Assembly: GCF_002008365.1 (NCBI RefSeq)
Contig: NZ_MRDL01000022.1
Span: 166,881-230,880, forward strand
Direction of reading: 5' to 3'
Length of the DNA stretch: 64,000 bases
From: Rhizobium leguminosarum bv. viciae USDA 2370
GTDB lineage: Bacteria; Pseudomonadota; Alphaproteobacteria; Rhizobiales; Rhizobiaceae
Position numbers and translations under genes: made by a program
Notes under the pieces: model-generated
Databases searched by the model: none
The model's input: only the letters and a program-made list of their open reading frames with translations
Told to the model about the DNA's origin: nothing
Shown here: positions 35,229-43,532 of the stretch, piece after piece
How the letters are laid out: each line of letters starts with the position of its first letter
How positions within the stretch are numbered: position 1 is the first letter of the stretch

Positions 35229-38200
35229 ATGCTTCCAGGCTGGGTCATATTCGCGTCTGCCTTCGGCTATCTGCTCCTGCTTTTCGCCGTGGCGAGCTAT
35301 GGCGACCGCAAGAACCGCAGCCCGAGCACGCTCGACCGCGGCCCCGGCACGCTGGAAGGCGGATGGCCGGTGGTCTATGCGCTGAGCCTTGCGATCTACT
35401 GCACCTCCTGGACCTATTTCGGCAGCGTCGGGCTTGCGGCGCAGCGCGGCCTGGAATTTGCCGGCATCTATATCGGCCCCATCCTGGTCTTCACGCTCGG
35501 CATGCCGTTGCTTCGCCGCATCATCGAGCTCGCCAAGGCGGAGAAGCTCACCTCGGTCGCCGATTTTGTCGCCGCGCGCTACGGCAAGAACCCGACGGTT
35601 GCCACGATCGTCGCCCTGATCTCGCTGATCGGCGCCATTCCTTATATCGCGCTGCAGCTCAAGGCGATCTCGAGCACGGTCAGCGCCATGGTCAATCCGT
35701 CCGATTACGGCATCGGCAGCGGCAATCTCTATTTCCTCGACCTGCCGCTCGTCGCAACGCTGGTGCTTGCCTGCTTCGCCATCATGTTCGGCACGCGGCA
35801 TACGGATGCGACGGAGCATCAGGATGGGCTGATCCTCGCCGTCTCGATGGAATCCGTCGTCAAGCTCGTCGCCTTCCTGACGGCGGGCGTCTGCGTCATC
35901 TGGTTTCTCTTCGATGGCCCGACTGATCTCTGGCGCAAGACCGTCGACAATGAGCTGGTCATGTCGGCGCTCAGCTACCATACGCCGATCAGCCGCTGGA
36001 TCACCCTGATCATCTTGTCGGCTTTCGCGATCATCCTGCTGCCGCGGCAATTCCACGTGACGGTTGTCGAAAACCGAACCCCGAAACAGCTGAAACTCGC
36101 AGGCTTCCTGTTTCCCAGCTATCTCATCGCCATCAATCTCTTCGTGCTGCCGGTGGCGATCGGCGGGCTGCTGACCTTCGGCGGCACCGGCAATGCCGAT
36201 TTCTACATGCTGTCGCTGCCGCTTGCCGGTCAGATGCCGGTCGTGTCGCTGATCATCTTCATCGGCGGCTTCTCCGCCGCAACGGCGATGGTCATCGTCG
36301 ATTCCGTTGCATTGTCGATCATGGTGTCGAACGACATCATCATGCCGATCTTCCTCAGGCACAAACTTGCCGGCCGCGCCAGCCAGCGCGACAATTTTGC
36401 CAAGACGCTGCTCAACATCCGCCGCAGTGCCATCTTCGCCGTGCTGCTGTTCGGCTACGCCTATTACCGTTCGACCGACAGCACCGCTGGCCTTGCCTCG
36501 ATCGGCCTTCTTTCCTTTGCCGCGATCGCGCAAATCGCCCCAGCGCTGTTCGGCGGGCTGATCTGGCGACGGGCGAACGCGCGCGGCGCGATCCTCGGGC
36601 TGACCTCCGGCTTCGTGATCTGGGTCTACCTGCTGTTCCTGCCCTCGCTCGGCGGGCCCGATTATTCCTATGTGGCGAGCGCCGTGCTCGGCTTCATCTT
36701 TCCCGGGACCTCGCTATTCACCGCAGCCGACGCCGATCCGCTGGTCAATGCGACGGCGATGAGCCTGCTCGTCAACACCGCCTTCTTCGTCGTCGGCTCG
36801 CTCACCCGCAACGCCAAGCCGCTGGAACGCATTCAGGCCGGCATCTTCGTCAAGCGGCATTCGCGCTCGCAATTTGCCACACGCGGCTGGAAGACCCGCA
36901 TCAGCGTCGGCGATCTCAAGGCGGCGATCTCACGTTATCTCGGCGAGGAACGCATGCAGCGTTCTTTCACGACCTACGAACAAAGCTCTGGCCGCAAGCT
37001 GGAGGATGAGCAGCCGGCCGACATGGCGCTCATCCATTTCAGCGAACAGCTGCTCGGCAGCGCCATCGGCTCGTCCTCGGCCCGGCTGGTGCTGTCGTTG
37101 ATCCTGCAGAAGATCGAGGATGCCTCTTCCGACACGGCCTGGCTGCTCGATCAGGCGAGCGAGGCGCTGCAATATAACCAGGACATGCTGCAGACGGCGC
37201 TTTCGCAGATGGACCAGGGCATTGCCGTCTTCGACAGTTCCAACCGGCTGACGATCTGGAACCGGCGCTTCCGGCAATTGCTGGATCTGCCGGAAAGTGC
37301 CGGCCAGGTTGGTTTCCCCTTGTCCGATATCGTCACCACGCTCAGCCAGCGCGGCGACATCGCGCCCGGCGATCTCAGCCAGACGGTGCGGCATTTCCTG
37401 ACGCTCGACAAACCCTTTTCACTGGTGCTCGGCGGCGGCGAGCGGATCATCGAGGTGCGCTCCAATGCGATGCCGGACAAGGGCATCGTCGCCACCTTCA
37501 CCGATATCACCCAGCGCGTCAGCGCCGACCAGGCACTGAAACAGGCGAATGAGACGCTGGAACAGCGCGTCGCCGAACGCACGGCCGAGCTTACCCGGGT
37601 CAACCGCGAACTCGGCGAGGCACGCGCCGCCGCCGACGAGGCGAATATCGGCAAGACACGCTTTTTCGCCGCCGCCGGCCACGATATCCTGCAGCCGCTC
37701 AATGCCGCCAGGCTCTATTCCTCGGCACTGGTCGAACGCATGGCGCAATCCGAGAACAGCCCGATCGTGCGCAACATCGATTCCGCTTTGGAATCGGTCG
37801 AGACCATTCTCGGGGCGGTGCTCGATATCTCCAGGCTCGATACCGGCGCCATGCGGCCGCGGCTCGCCTCCGTCGCGCTCTCCGACCTGCTGGAGCGTAT
37901 CCAGACCGATTTCGCGCCGATCGCCCGCGAAAAGCAGCTGAAGCTGGTGGTGATGCCGACGTCGCTCAGGGTCCGCTCCGACCCCAATCTTCTGCGCCGG
38001 CTGGTGCAGAACCTGGTTTCCAACGCCATCAAATACACGATCTCAGGCAAGGTGCTGGTCGGAGCGCGGCGGCGCGGCAACCAGGTGATCATCCAGGTGA
38101 TCGATTCCGGCATCGGCATCCCACCGTCGAAATTCCGCACCGTGTTCAAGGAATTCGCGCGGCTGGACGAAGGTGCGAAAACCGCCTCCGGCCTCGGGCT

Positions 38201-38753
38201 CGGCCTGTCGATTGTCGACCGCATCGCCCGCGTCCTCAACCATCCGGTCGAGCTGCAGTCGACACATGGCAAGGGCACGGAATTCCGTATCGCCATGCCG
38301 CTCGACGTCTCGCGCCCGGCCGCGGCCACAGCGGCAATCACGCCTGCCGACCGTCCGGGGCAGCCGCTGAGCGGGTTGAAGATCCTCTGCATCGACAATG
38401 AGCCGAAGATCCTCGAAGGCATGCGGCTGTTGATCAGCGGCTGGGGCTGCGAGGTGGAGGCGCTGGATTGCCTCGCCGACGTCACCGCCGTCGATGGCCA
38501 GGAGGGAGCGCCTGATATCGTCATCGCCGATTATCATCTCGGCGACGGCACCGGCATTGCCGCAATCCTGCATCTGCGCCGGCAGTTCGGCGCCGATATC
38601 CCCGCTTTGCTGATCACGGCCGACCGCACGCCGGAGGTGCGCAGCGAGGCCGAGCGATACGGCATCGCCGTTCAGCACAAGCCGGTGCGGCCGGCGGCGC
38701 TGCGCGCCTATATCACCCAGATTTCCGGCCTCAAGCGCGCAGCTGCGGAGTAA
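35229..38753 (+). CDS. Sodium/solute-symporter hybrid histidine kinase
   Basis: 1174 residues. Residues 1-500 are a SSF-type transporter with about 13 membrane segments (start LLLLFAVASYGD, GLEFAGIYIGPILVF). Then a PAS-like domain (about 655), a coiled coil, HisKA with FFAAAGHDILQPLNAARLYS (His about 816), HATPase (LVQNLVSNAIKYT, GLGLGLSIVDRI) and a receiver with Asp about 1100 (IVIADYHL). It probably senses or imports a solute and passes phosphate internally. GGAGGG precedes ATG. The partner output protein is not obvious here. Confidence 0.9.
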   Translation: MLPGWVIFASAFGYLLLLFAVASYGDRKNRSPSTLDRGPGTLEGGWPVVYALSLAIYCTSWTYFGSVGLAAQRGLEFAGIYIGPILVFTLGMPLLRRIIELAKAEKLTSVADFVAARYGKNPTVATIVALISLIGAIPYIALQLKAISSTVSAMVNPSDYGIGSGNLYFLDLPLVATLVLACFAIMFGTRHTDATEHQDGLILAVSMESVVKLVAFLTAGVCVIWFLFDGPTDLWRKTVDNELVMSALSYHTPISRWITLIILSAFAIILLPRQFHVTVVENRTPKQLKLAGFLFPSYLIAINLFVLPVAIGGLLTFGGTGNADFYMLSLPLAGQMPVVSLIIFIGGFSAATAMVIVDSVALSIMVSNDIIMPIFLRHKLAGRASQRDNFAKTLLNIRRSAIFAVLLFGYAYYRSTDSTAGLASIGLLSFAAIAQIAPALFGGLIWRRANARGAILGLTSGFVIWVYLLFLPSLGGPDYSYVASAVLGFIFPGTSLFTAADADPLVNATAMSLLVNTAFFVVGSLTRNAKPLERIQAGIFVKRHSRSQFATRGWKTRISVGDLKAAISRYLGEERMQRSFTTYEQSSGRKLEDEQPADMALIHFSEQLLGSAIGSSSARLVLSLILQKIEDASSDTAWLLDQASEALQYNQDMLQTALSQMDQGIAVFDSSNRLTIWNRRFRQLLDLPESAGQVGFPLSDIVTTLSQRGDIAPGDLSQTVRHFLTLDKPFSLVLGGGERIIEVRSNAMPDKGIVATFTDITQRVSADQALKQANETLEQRVAERTAELTRVNRELGEARAAADEANIGKTRFFAAAGHDILQPLNAARLYSSALVERMAQSENSPIVRNIDSALESVETILGAVLDISRLDTGAMRPRLASVALSDLLERIQTDFAPIAREKQLKLVVMPTSLRVRSDPNLLRRLVQNLVSNAIKYTISGKVLVGARRRGNQVIIQVIDSGIGIPPSKFRTVFKEFARLDEGAKTASGLGLGLSIVDRIARVLNHPVELQSTHGKGTEFRIAMPLDVSRPAAATAAITPADRPGQPLSGLKILCIDNEPKILEGMRLLISGWGCEVEALDCLADVTAVDGQEGAPDIVIADYHLGDGTGIAAILHLRRQFGADIPALLITADRTPEVRSEAERYGIAVQHKPVRPAALRAYITQISGLKRAAAE

Positions 38754-38761
38754 GAGGCAGC

Positions 38762-39319
38762 CTACAGCGGCGCGCCCATGACGCGCGAGACGAGATCGCG
38801 CACGCGCGCTGCATCCGGCACATCGCCGAACAGGATGCGGTACATGATCGGCGCCACGACCTGATCCATGACGCGCTCGACATCCGGAAAGGCCTCGCCG
38901 CGGGCCTTCGCCCTCTCGGCGATGAGACCGACCTGCTGGCGGGTAAATTCAGCGCATTTACAGGCATTTGCGCTCGCTTGCGCCGCCAATACGTCGCGGA
39001 TCATCTCGCGGCCCGGGCCGGAGGACATTTCCTCGGCATATTGCTCGGCCCAAGCTTCCAGATCGGCCTTGCCGCTGCCGGCATCGATCGGCTGCATATC
39101 CGGCCGCAGCCGATCGACGGCGACATCGGCGAGAAGCTGTTGCAGGTCGCCCCAGCGGCGATAGATGGTCGACGGCGTCACCCCCGCCTTGCCGGCGATC
39201 AGCGGGATCGTGACCTCGGCGCGGCTCATCTCCGCCAGCAGCTCACGGACTGCCTTGTGCACCGATGCCTGAACCCGGGCGCTTCTGCCGCCCGGACGGA
39301 GGTTCTCTTTGACTGTCAT
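38762..39319 (-). CDS. TetR/AcrR-family transcriptional regulator
   Basis: 185 residues; N-terminal helix-turn-helix VTIPLIAGKAGVTPSTIYRRWGD followed by an all-helical ligand domain with FLFGDVP-like end (YRILFGDVPDAARV). Divergent from the MFS transporter gene at 39457, whose promoter region it probably controls. Start 39319 (MTVKENLRPGG) is preferred to a longer frame from 39349. Confidence 0.88.
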   Translation of the reverse strand: MTVKENLRPGGRSARVQASVHKAVRELLAEMSRAEVTIPLIAGKAGVTPSTIYRRWGDLQQLLADVAVDRLRPDMQPIDAGSGKADLEAWAEQYAEEMSSGPGREMIRDVLAAQASANACKCAEFTRQQVGLIAERAKARGEAFPDVERVMDQVVAPIMYRILFGDVPDAARVRDLVSRVMGAPL

Positions 39320-39372
39320 GCCTGCAACCCGACTTTCGCCCCTTGACACCGTTGGTTCAAAATCTTTGATAG

Positions 39373-39442
39373 AATTATTAACGCAAATAATTTGCTTTTA
39401 TGAGGCGCCAGCTCTACATAAGCTAACGCAACGGCTTAGCTT
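39373..39442. promoter_or_regulatory. Two inverted repeats between the TetR-type and MFS genes
   Basis: AATTATT/AATAATT (39373-39379 and 39386-39392) with a 6-nt spacer, and AAGCTAA/TTAGCTT (39420-39426 and 39436-39442) with a 9-nt spacer. The second lies 14 bp before the transporter start and is the better operator candidate. Confidence 0.55.
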
Positions 39443-39456
39443 TAAGGGGCTTATAT

Positions 39457-40659
39457 ATGTTCGCCGCAGCCAAATCCACCGAGAATTCGCCACGCCCCTC
39501 GATCGGCTTTCATGCGCTGACGCTCGCGACCTTCTTCGGCGCCTCCGCGGCGCCGACGCCGCTCTACCGGATCTATCAGGAAAACTTTTCCGTCTCGCCG
39601 GTGCTGATCACGGTGATCTTTGCGGTCTATGCCTTCGCGCTGCTGGCGGCGCTGCTGACCGCCGGTTCGATCTCAGATCATCTCGGCCGCAAGCCGGTGA
39701 TCTTTTTCGCCCTCGTGCTCGAAATCGTCGCCATGGCGCTCTTCGTTGTCGCCAGCGGTCCCGGTTGGCTGATCGCAGCACGGATCGTGCAGGGGCTGGC
39801 AACGGGAATCGCCGGCGCCTCGCTCGGAGCAGCGCTCGTCGATGTCGACCGGGCAAAGGGACAGATCGTCAACTCGATCGCGCCGCTTTCCGGCATGGCG
39901 GTGGGTGCGGTCGGCACCAGCGCCTTGATCCAATACGGCCCCTTCCCGATGCATCTGATCTATGCGCTGCTGCTCGTCGCCTTCACGCTGCAGGCGGCCG
40001 CCATCTGGCTGATAGGCGAGACCGGCGGCACGCGGCCGGGCGCGCTCGGCTCGCTGATACCGCGGGTCACCGTTCCGCCGCAGGTGAAGCGGCCGCTGTC
40101 GCTGGTGACGCCGATCAACATCGCCAACTGGACGCTTGCCGGTTTCTATCTCTCGCTGGTCCCGTCCTTGGTCGCCACCACGACCGGCAGCCGGGCGCCG
40201 CTGACCGGCGGGGCCGTCGTCACCGCATTGATGGTAAGCGGGGCGATCGCCGTCTATCTCAGGCGCAGCAAGACGGCATCGGCCAATCTGGCTTTCGGCG
40301 TGTCGGCCAAGACGCTCGGCATCCTGACCGTCGTTGCCGGCGTACATCTCGCCAATGTGCCGCTGCTGCTCGTCGGCACGATTTTTACCGGCGCCGGTTT
40401 CGGCACCAATTTCCTCGGTTCGATCGGCACGATCATGCCGCTCGCCAAACCGGATGAGCGCGCCGGGCTGCTGTCGGCCTTCTACGTCCAGAGCTACCTC
40501 GCCTTCAGCCTGCCGGCGATCCTGGCCGGGTTCCTGGCAAAATCGGCCGGCTACGCGCTGACGACCGATATCTATGCGACGGCGATCCTGCTGTTGATGG
40601 GCGTCGGGATGATGAGCATTCGCGCCGACCGGCGCAGGGTGGCGGAGAGCGCTGCCTGA
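39457..40659 (+). CDS. Major facilitator superfamily transporter
   Basis: 400 residues with about 12 hydrophobic segments and the MFS loop signature GSISDHLGRKPV between helices 2 and 3. Paired with a divergent TetR-type gene, as drug or metabolite exporters often are. Substrate unknown. Confidence 0.9.
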   Translation: MFAAAKSTENSPRPSIGFHALTLATFFGASAAPTPLYRIYQENFSVSPVLITVIFAVYAFALLAALLTAGSISDHLGRKPVIFFALVLEIVAMALFVVASGPGWLIAARIVQGLATGIAGASLGAALVDVDRAKGQIVNSIAPLSGMAVGAVGTSALIQYGPFPMHLIYALLLVAFTLQAAAIWLIGETGGTRPGALGSLIPRVTVPPQVKRPLSLVTPINIANWTLAGFYLSLVPSLVATTTGSRAPLTGGAVVTALMVSGAIAVYLRRSKTASANLAFGVSAKTLGILTVVAGVHLANVPLLLVGTIFTGAGFGTNFLGSIGTIMPLAKPDERAGLLSAFYVQSYLAFSLPAILAGFLAKSAGYALTTDIYATAILLLMGVGMMSIRADRRRVAESAA

Positions 40660-40668
40660 GGATGCAGT

Positions 40669-41112
40669 TCACGGCTTCAGATCAAGCAGCGCCCGGCCGC
40701 TGCCATCCATGGCGAAGGGCACCGAGGCGTGCTGGTGGGCAACCAACCAGCGGCCGTCCTGCTTGACGAGACCGAGGGTCTGGCGGAACCAGAGATCGAC
40801 CTCGGTGCCATCGGTCTTGGTCCCGGTCATGCGCATGAGGCCGCTCCAGAAAGCGACATCCTCTCCGGCCGTCAGTCTGGCATCGCGCACCTCGCCGCCG
40901 ATCGGGCCTTCCCACGTATCGAACCAGGCTTGCAGACCCGCCTCGTCCTGGCCGCAATAGACGAGCGGCGGCGCCAGCGAAAATTCGACGGAATCCTCGG
41001 CCTCATAGGAAAGCGCGTCGCTGGCGTTCTTCTCACCCAGCGCCTTTGCCCGCATCATCAGCATGGCGATGATTGCCTCTTCCTCGATCCTGGCATTCGC
41101 TTCATCTTTCAC
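40669..41112 (-). CDS. SnoaL-like (NTF2 fold) protein
   Basis: 147 residues: helical start, ALSYEAEDSVEFSLAPPLVYCGQDEAGLQAWFDTW, then strands VAFWSGLMRMTGTKTDGTEVDLWFRQTLGLVKQDGRWLVAHQHASVPF typical of SnoaL-like/DUF4440 barrels (cone-shaped, NTF2 fold). Probable small-molecule-binding or isomerase-like protein; no catalytic set can be assigned. Confidence 0.8.
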   Translation of the reverse strand: MKDEANARIEEEAIIAMLMMRAKALGEKNASDALSYEAEDSVEFSLAPPLVYCGQDEAGLQAWFDTWEGPIGGEVRDARLTAGEDVAFWSGLMRMTGTKTDGTEVDLWFRQTLGLVKQDGRWLVAHQHASVPFAMDGSGRALLDLKP

Positions 41113-41230
41113 GGTCGTTCTCCTTCTCCGTTATGGACAGAGGACGAAGGGGAGGAGGACGATCCGACAGGGATGCATTTCCGTTTGCGCAATTCCAGCA
41201 AGACTGCTGCGCAGCTTTGCTGGAATTGCC

Positions 41231-41635
41231 TCAAAGATAACTCGTCACCGCCGGTTCGTTCCACCAGGCATCGTGCCTGCCGTCGGAGTAACGGACAGGC
41301 AGTGCTGCCAGTTCCTCAGGGGTGATATCGTCAAGGCAGGCGATGTTGATCGAGACATAGGCGCCACCAATCGCTTCGACATAACCGTCGCCATAGGCTG
41401 ATACACCGCAGGTGCGGCAGAAGCGATGATGGCCGCTCCTGGTGTTGAACTGATAGTCGGCCGTTTCCGCCTCTTCGCACATCAGCCGGAAATCCTCCGG
41501 CTTGACGTTGGCGCCCCAATAGCGCCGCTTGGCGCAGATCGAACAATTGCAGCGGCCGGTGCCCTCGTCGAGGTCCATGTCCACCTCGTAGTGCACTTTG
41601 CCGCAATGGCAGCTTCCTCTGTAGGTTTTCTTCAC
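41231..41635 (-). CDS. GFA-family (glutathione-dependent formaldehyde-activating-like) protein
   Basis: 134 residues with a zinc-site layout: [28 protein letters not shown] and [15 protein letters not shown] (Cys pairs as in the Mss4-like fold). GTG 41635 is the start, with GGAGGA seven bases upstream. Divergent from the MarR-type gene at 41751 across two palindromes. Despite the family name the substrate is usually unknown. Confidence 0.85.
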   Translation of the reverse strand: MKKTYRGSCHCGKVHYEVDMDLDEGTGRCNCSICAKRRYWGANVKPEDFRLMCEEAETADYQFNTRSGHHRFCRTCGVSAYGDGYVEAIGGAYVSINIACLDDITPEELAALPVRYSDGRHDAWWNEPAVTSYL

Positions 41636-41674
41636 GGCGCTCTCCTCCTTCGGCGTTGTCTTCAGTCTCCGAAT

Positions 41675-41726
41675 ATGACAATATATTGTCATTATGGATG
41701 AGATACAAAATAGACAACATGTTGTC
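41675..41726. promoter_or_regulatory. Two perfect palindromes between GFA and MarR-type genes
   Basis: ATGACAATATATTGTCAT (41675-41692) and GACAACATGTTGTC (41713-41726). The shared half-site GACAA...TTGTC and the position 25-76 bp before the MarR start suggest operators for the MarR-type protein itself. Confidence 0.75.
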
Positions 41727-41750
41727 AAACAAAATCGACCGGAGCGGACG

Positions 41751-42194
41751 ATGGAGGGGGATGCCTTTTCCGCTTTTGCGATCACCGCCCTTCGCCTCGC
41801 CGGCCATCTGACGGCGGCGGGCGACCATTTGGCAAAGCCGGCAGGGCAAACCAGCGCGCGCTGGCAGGTGCTGGCCGCGGCGCGGCGCGGCAACATGTCG
41901 GTGGCGCAGATCGCCCGTGCGCTCGGCGTCGCCCGCCAGGGCGTGCAGCGGCTCGCCGATGTACTGGAGGGTGAAGGGCTGATCGCCTATGCCGACAATC
42001 CGCAGCACCAGCGCGCCAAACTGGTGCGGCTGACGGAAGAAGGGGCGGCGCGGCTCGGCGTCATCGAGATCGCGCAAGCCGGATGGGCCGACAGGCTGGG
42101 CGGCGCCTTCACGTCAGCCGAACTCGATGCGGCGCGGGCGGTGATGGCGCGGGTCATGGAGATGCTGGAGGCGGATGAGGCGTCCCGCGGCTGA
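41751..42194 (+). CDS. MarR-family transcriptional regulator
   Basis: 147 residues with a winged helix: [61 protein letters not shown]. Start 41751 (MEGDAFSAF) has GGAG six bases upstream. A start at 41694 would place the second palindrome inside the coding region and has no ribosome site. Confidence 0.88.
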   Translation: MEGDAFSAFAITALRLAGHLTAAGDHLAKPAGQTSARWQVLAAARRGNMSVAQIARALGVARQGVQRLADVLEGEGLIAYADNPQHQRAKLVRLTEEGAARLGVIEIAQAGWADRLGGAFTSAELDAARAVMARVMEMLEADEASRG

Positions 42195-42257
42195 ATAACT
42201 CACCACGGCATGTCTTGGGAAACCGAGCGGATAAGGCACGGCATCCGCCTGCCAGAC

Positions 42258-42288
42258 ACAAAAAAAGGCCGGGTTAACCCGACCTTCC
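42258..42288 (-). terminator. Intrinsic terminator after the cold-shock gene
   Basis: On the minus strand AAGGTCGGGTTAACCCGGCCTT is a stem (one G-T type mismatch) followed by a run of T. It lies 73 bp after the stop of the cold-shock gene. Confidence 0.85.
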
Positions 42289-42360
42289 CTGCTATCTCAA
42301 CGAACCGTGCCAGTACATCCGTGGTCACGATCCGGAGATGATATTCAAAGCCTTGAAGGC

Positions 42361-42570
42361 TCAGGCCGCCTGGAGGCGGTCTGCCGACATCTTGCCGGAC
42401 TTGTTGTCGCGGACGAGCTCGTAAGACAGCTTCTGGCCATCCTTGAGATCGCGCATGCCAGCGCGTTCAACGGCGGAGATGTGGACGAAAACGTCGGCTG
42501 CGCCGTCATCCGGCTGAATGAAGCCGAAGCCCTTGGTTGCGTTGAACCACTTTACGGTACCTGTGCTCAT
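42361..42570 (-). CDS. Cold-shock protein (CspA family)
   Basis: 69 residues: [32 protein letters not shown] with both RNA-binding motifs (KGFGFI, VFVHI) intact. Binds single-stranded RNA. The 280 bp upstream to 42850 carries no gene and may be a long, structured leader as in other csp genes; the terminator at 42258 closes the unit. Confidence 0.95.
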   Translation of the reverse strand: MSTGTVKWFNATKGFGFIQPDDGAADVFVHISAVERAGMRDLKDGQKLSYELVRDNKSGKMSADRLQAA

Positions 42571-42849
42571 GACGATATCCTTTTCGAATCGTTCATAGAA
42601 GAATGCAGCTCGAACAAATGCCGAGCGGCGATGAAAACCGATTTTGGAGGAAGTTCGCCAGGAACGACGCGAGGCCGTTTCAAAGTTCATCTAGCAAGAT
42701 CGATGCGCGGATATGTAATCGGAAATTGTGTCCGTGACAAGGCCGCACCAAGGGAAATCGGTGACGTTTCAGACACCGCGGACAGGTCTTTCCCTGCCGC
42801 GTGGCGCGGAAAACCGGGGGCGATTTTTTTGCAGAAACTGAAATACCGT

Positions 42850-43413
42850 CTATTCGGCCTGCGCCAACCTGGTGATCGCCTTGCCGAGGCGGGCGACCCG
42901 CACTTCCGGGCTCGTTGCCTTCAGGAGTGGCAGGACGATTGCATATTGGCCGGTCTTGTCGAGCCGAGCAAAGGCAGCGCCAGCGGCAGCGTTCTCAGCG
43001 AGCGCCGCCGCCAGATCGTCCGGTAGGCCGGTATCGCGTTGTGGAGCGTAGGCGACAGCCCAGCGTCCGTCGGCTTTGGCGGCAGCGACTTCGGCAAGCC
43101 CCGCGGGCCGCATGCGCCCGGTTTCTGCGAGTGCTGTGACCCGATCGACATTGAGCTTGGACCACGGACTTTTGGCGCGCCGGGGCGAATAACGCTGCAG
43201 GTAGGAGTTCGCGTCAAACCCCTTGCGCTGGCTGTCAATCCAGCCGTAACAGAGCGCCGCATCCAGCGCCTCATCGATGCTGATGAGAGTTCGTTTCGGA
43301 TTTTTCTTACCAATCTTCAGCCAGGCGCCGGTCGATGCTGCGTGATGCACGCAGAGCCAATATTCCCACTCCAATGGATCGGCGAAGGCGAGGATGTCGG
43401 TGGATGGTTGCAT
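42850..43413 (-). CDS. YdeI/OmpD-associated family protein
   Basis: 187 residues with the family pattern WEYWLCVHHAASTGAWLKIGKKN, LDAALCYGWIDSQRKGFD and YLQRYSPRRAKSPWSKLNVDRV, ending in a bacteriocin-protection-like helical region. Function not established. Single gene. Confidence 0.85.
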   Translation of the reverse strand: MQPSTDILAFADPLEWEYWLCVHHAASTGAWLKIGKKNPKRTLISIDEALDAALCYGWIDSQRKGFDANSYLQRYSPRRAKSPWSKLNVDRVTALAETGRMRPAGLAEVAAAKADGRWAVAYAPQRDTGLPDDLAAALAENAAAGAAFARLDKTGQYAIVLPLLKATSPEVRVARLGKAITRLAQAE

Positions 43414-43532
43414 GGGCGGTCCGATCCGGGTGACAGCGAGGCGTGTGTTGCTTGGCGATTACGGATTGCCGTCACCCCCTGCCCCATTCAACATTTGAAA
43501 CCCGGCAAGAGCGGCACAGCTTAAAAGGCGGC

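Noticed and set aside
35226..36533. 435-codon minus-strand frame inside the symporter-kinase gene
   Set aside because: Charged low-complexity translation, a shadow of hydrophobic codons on the other strand.
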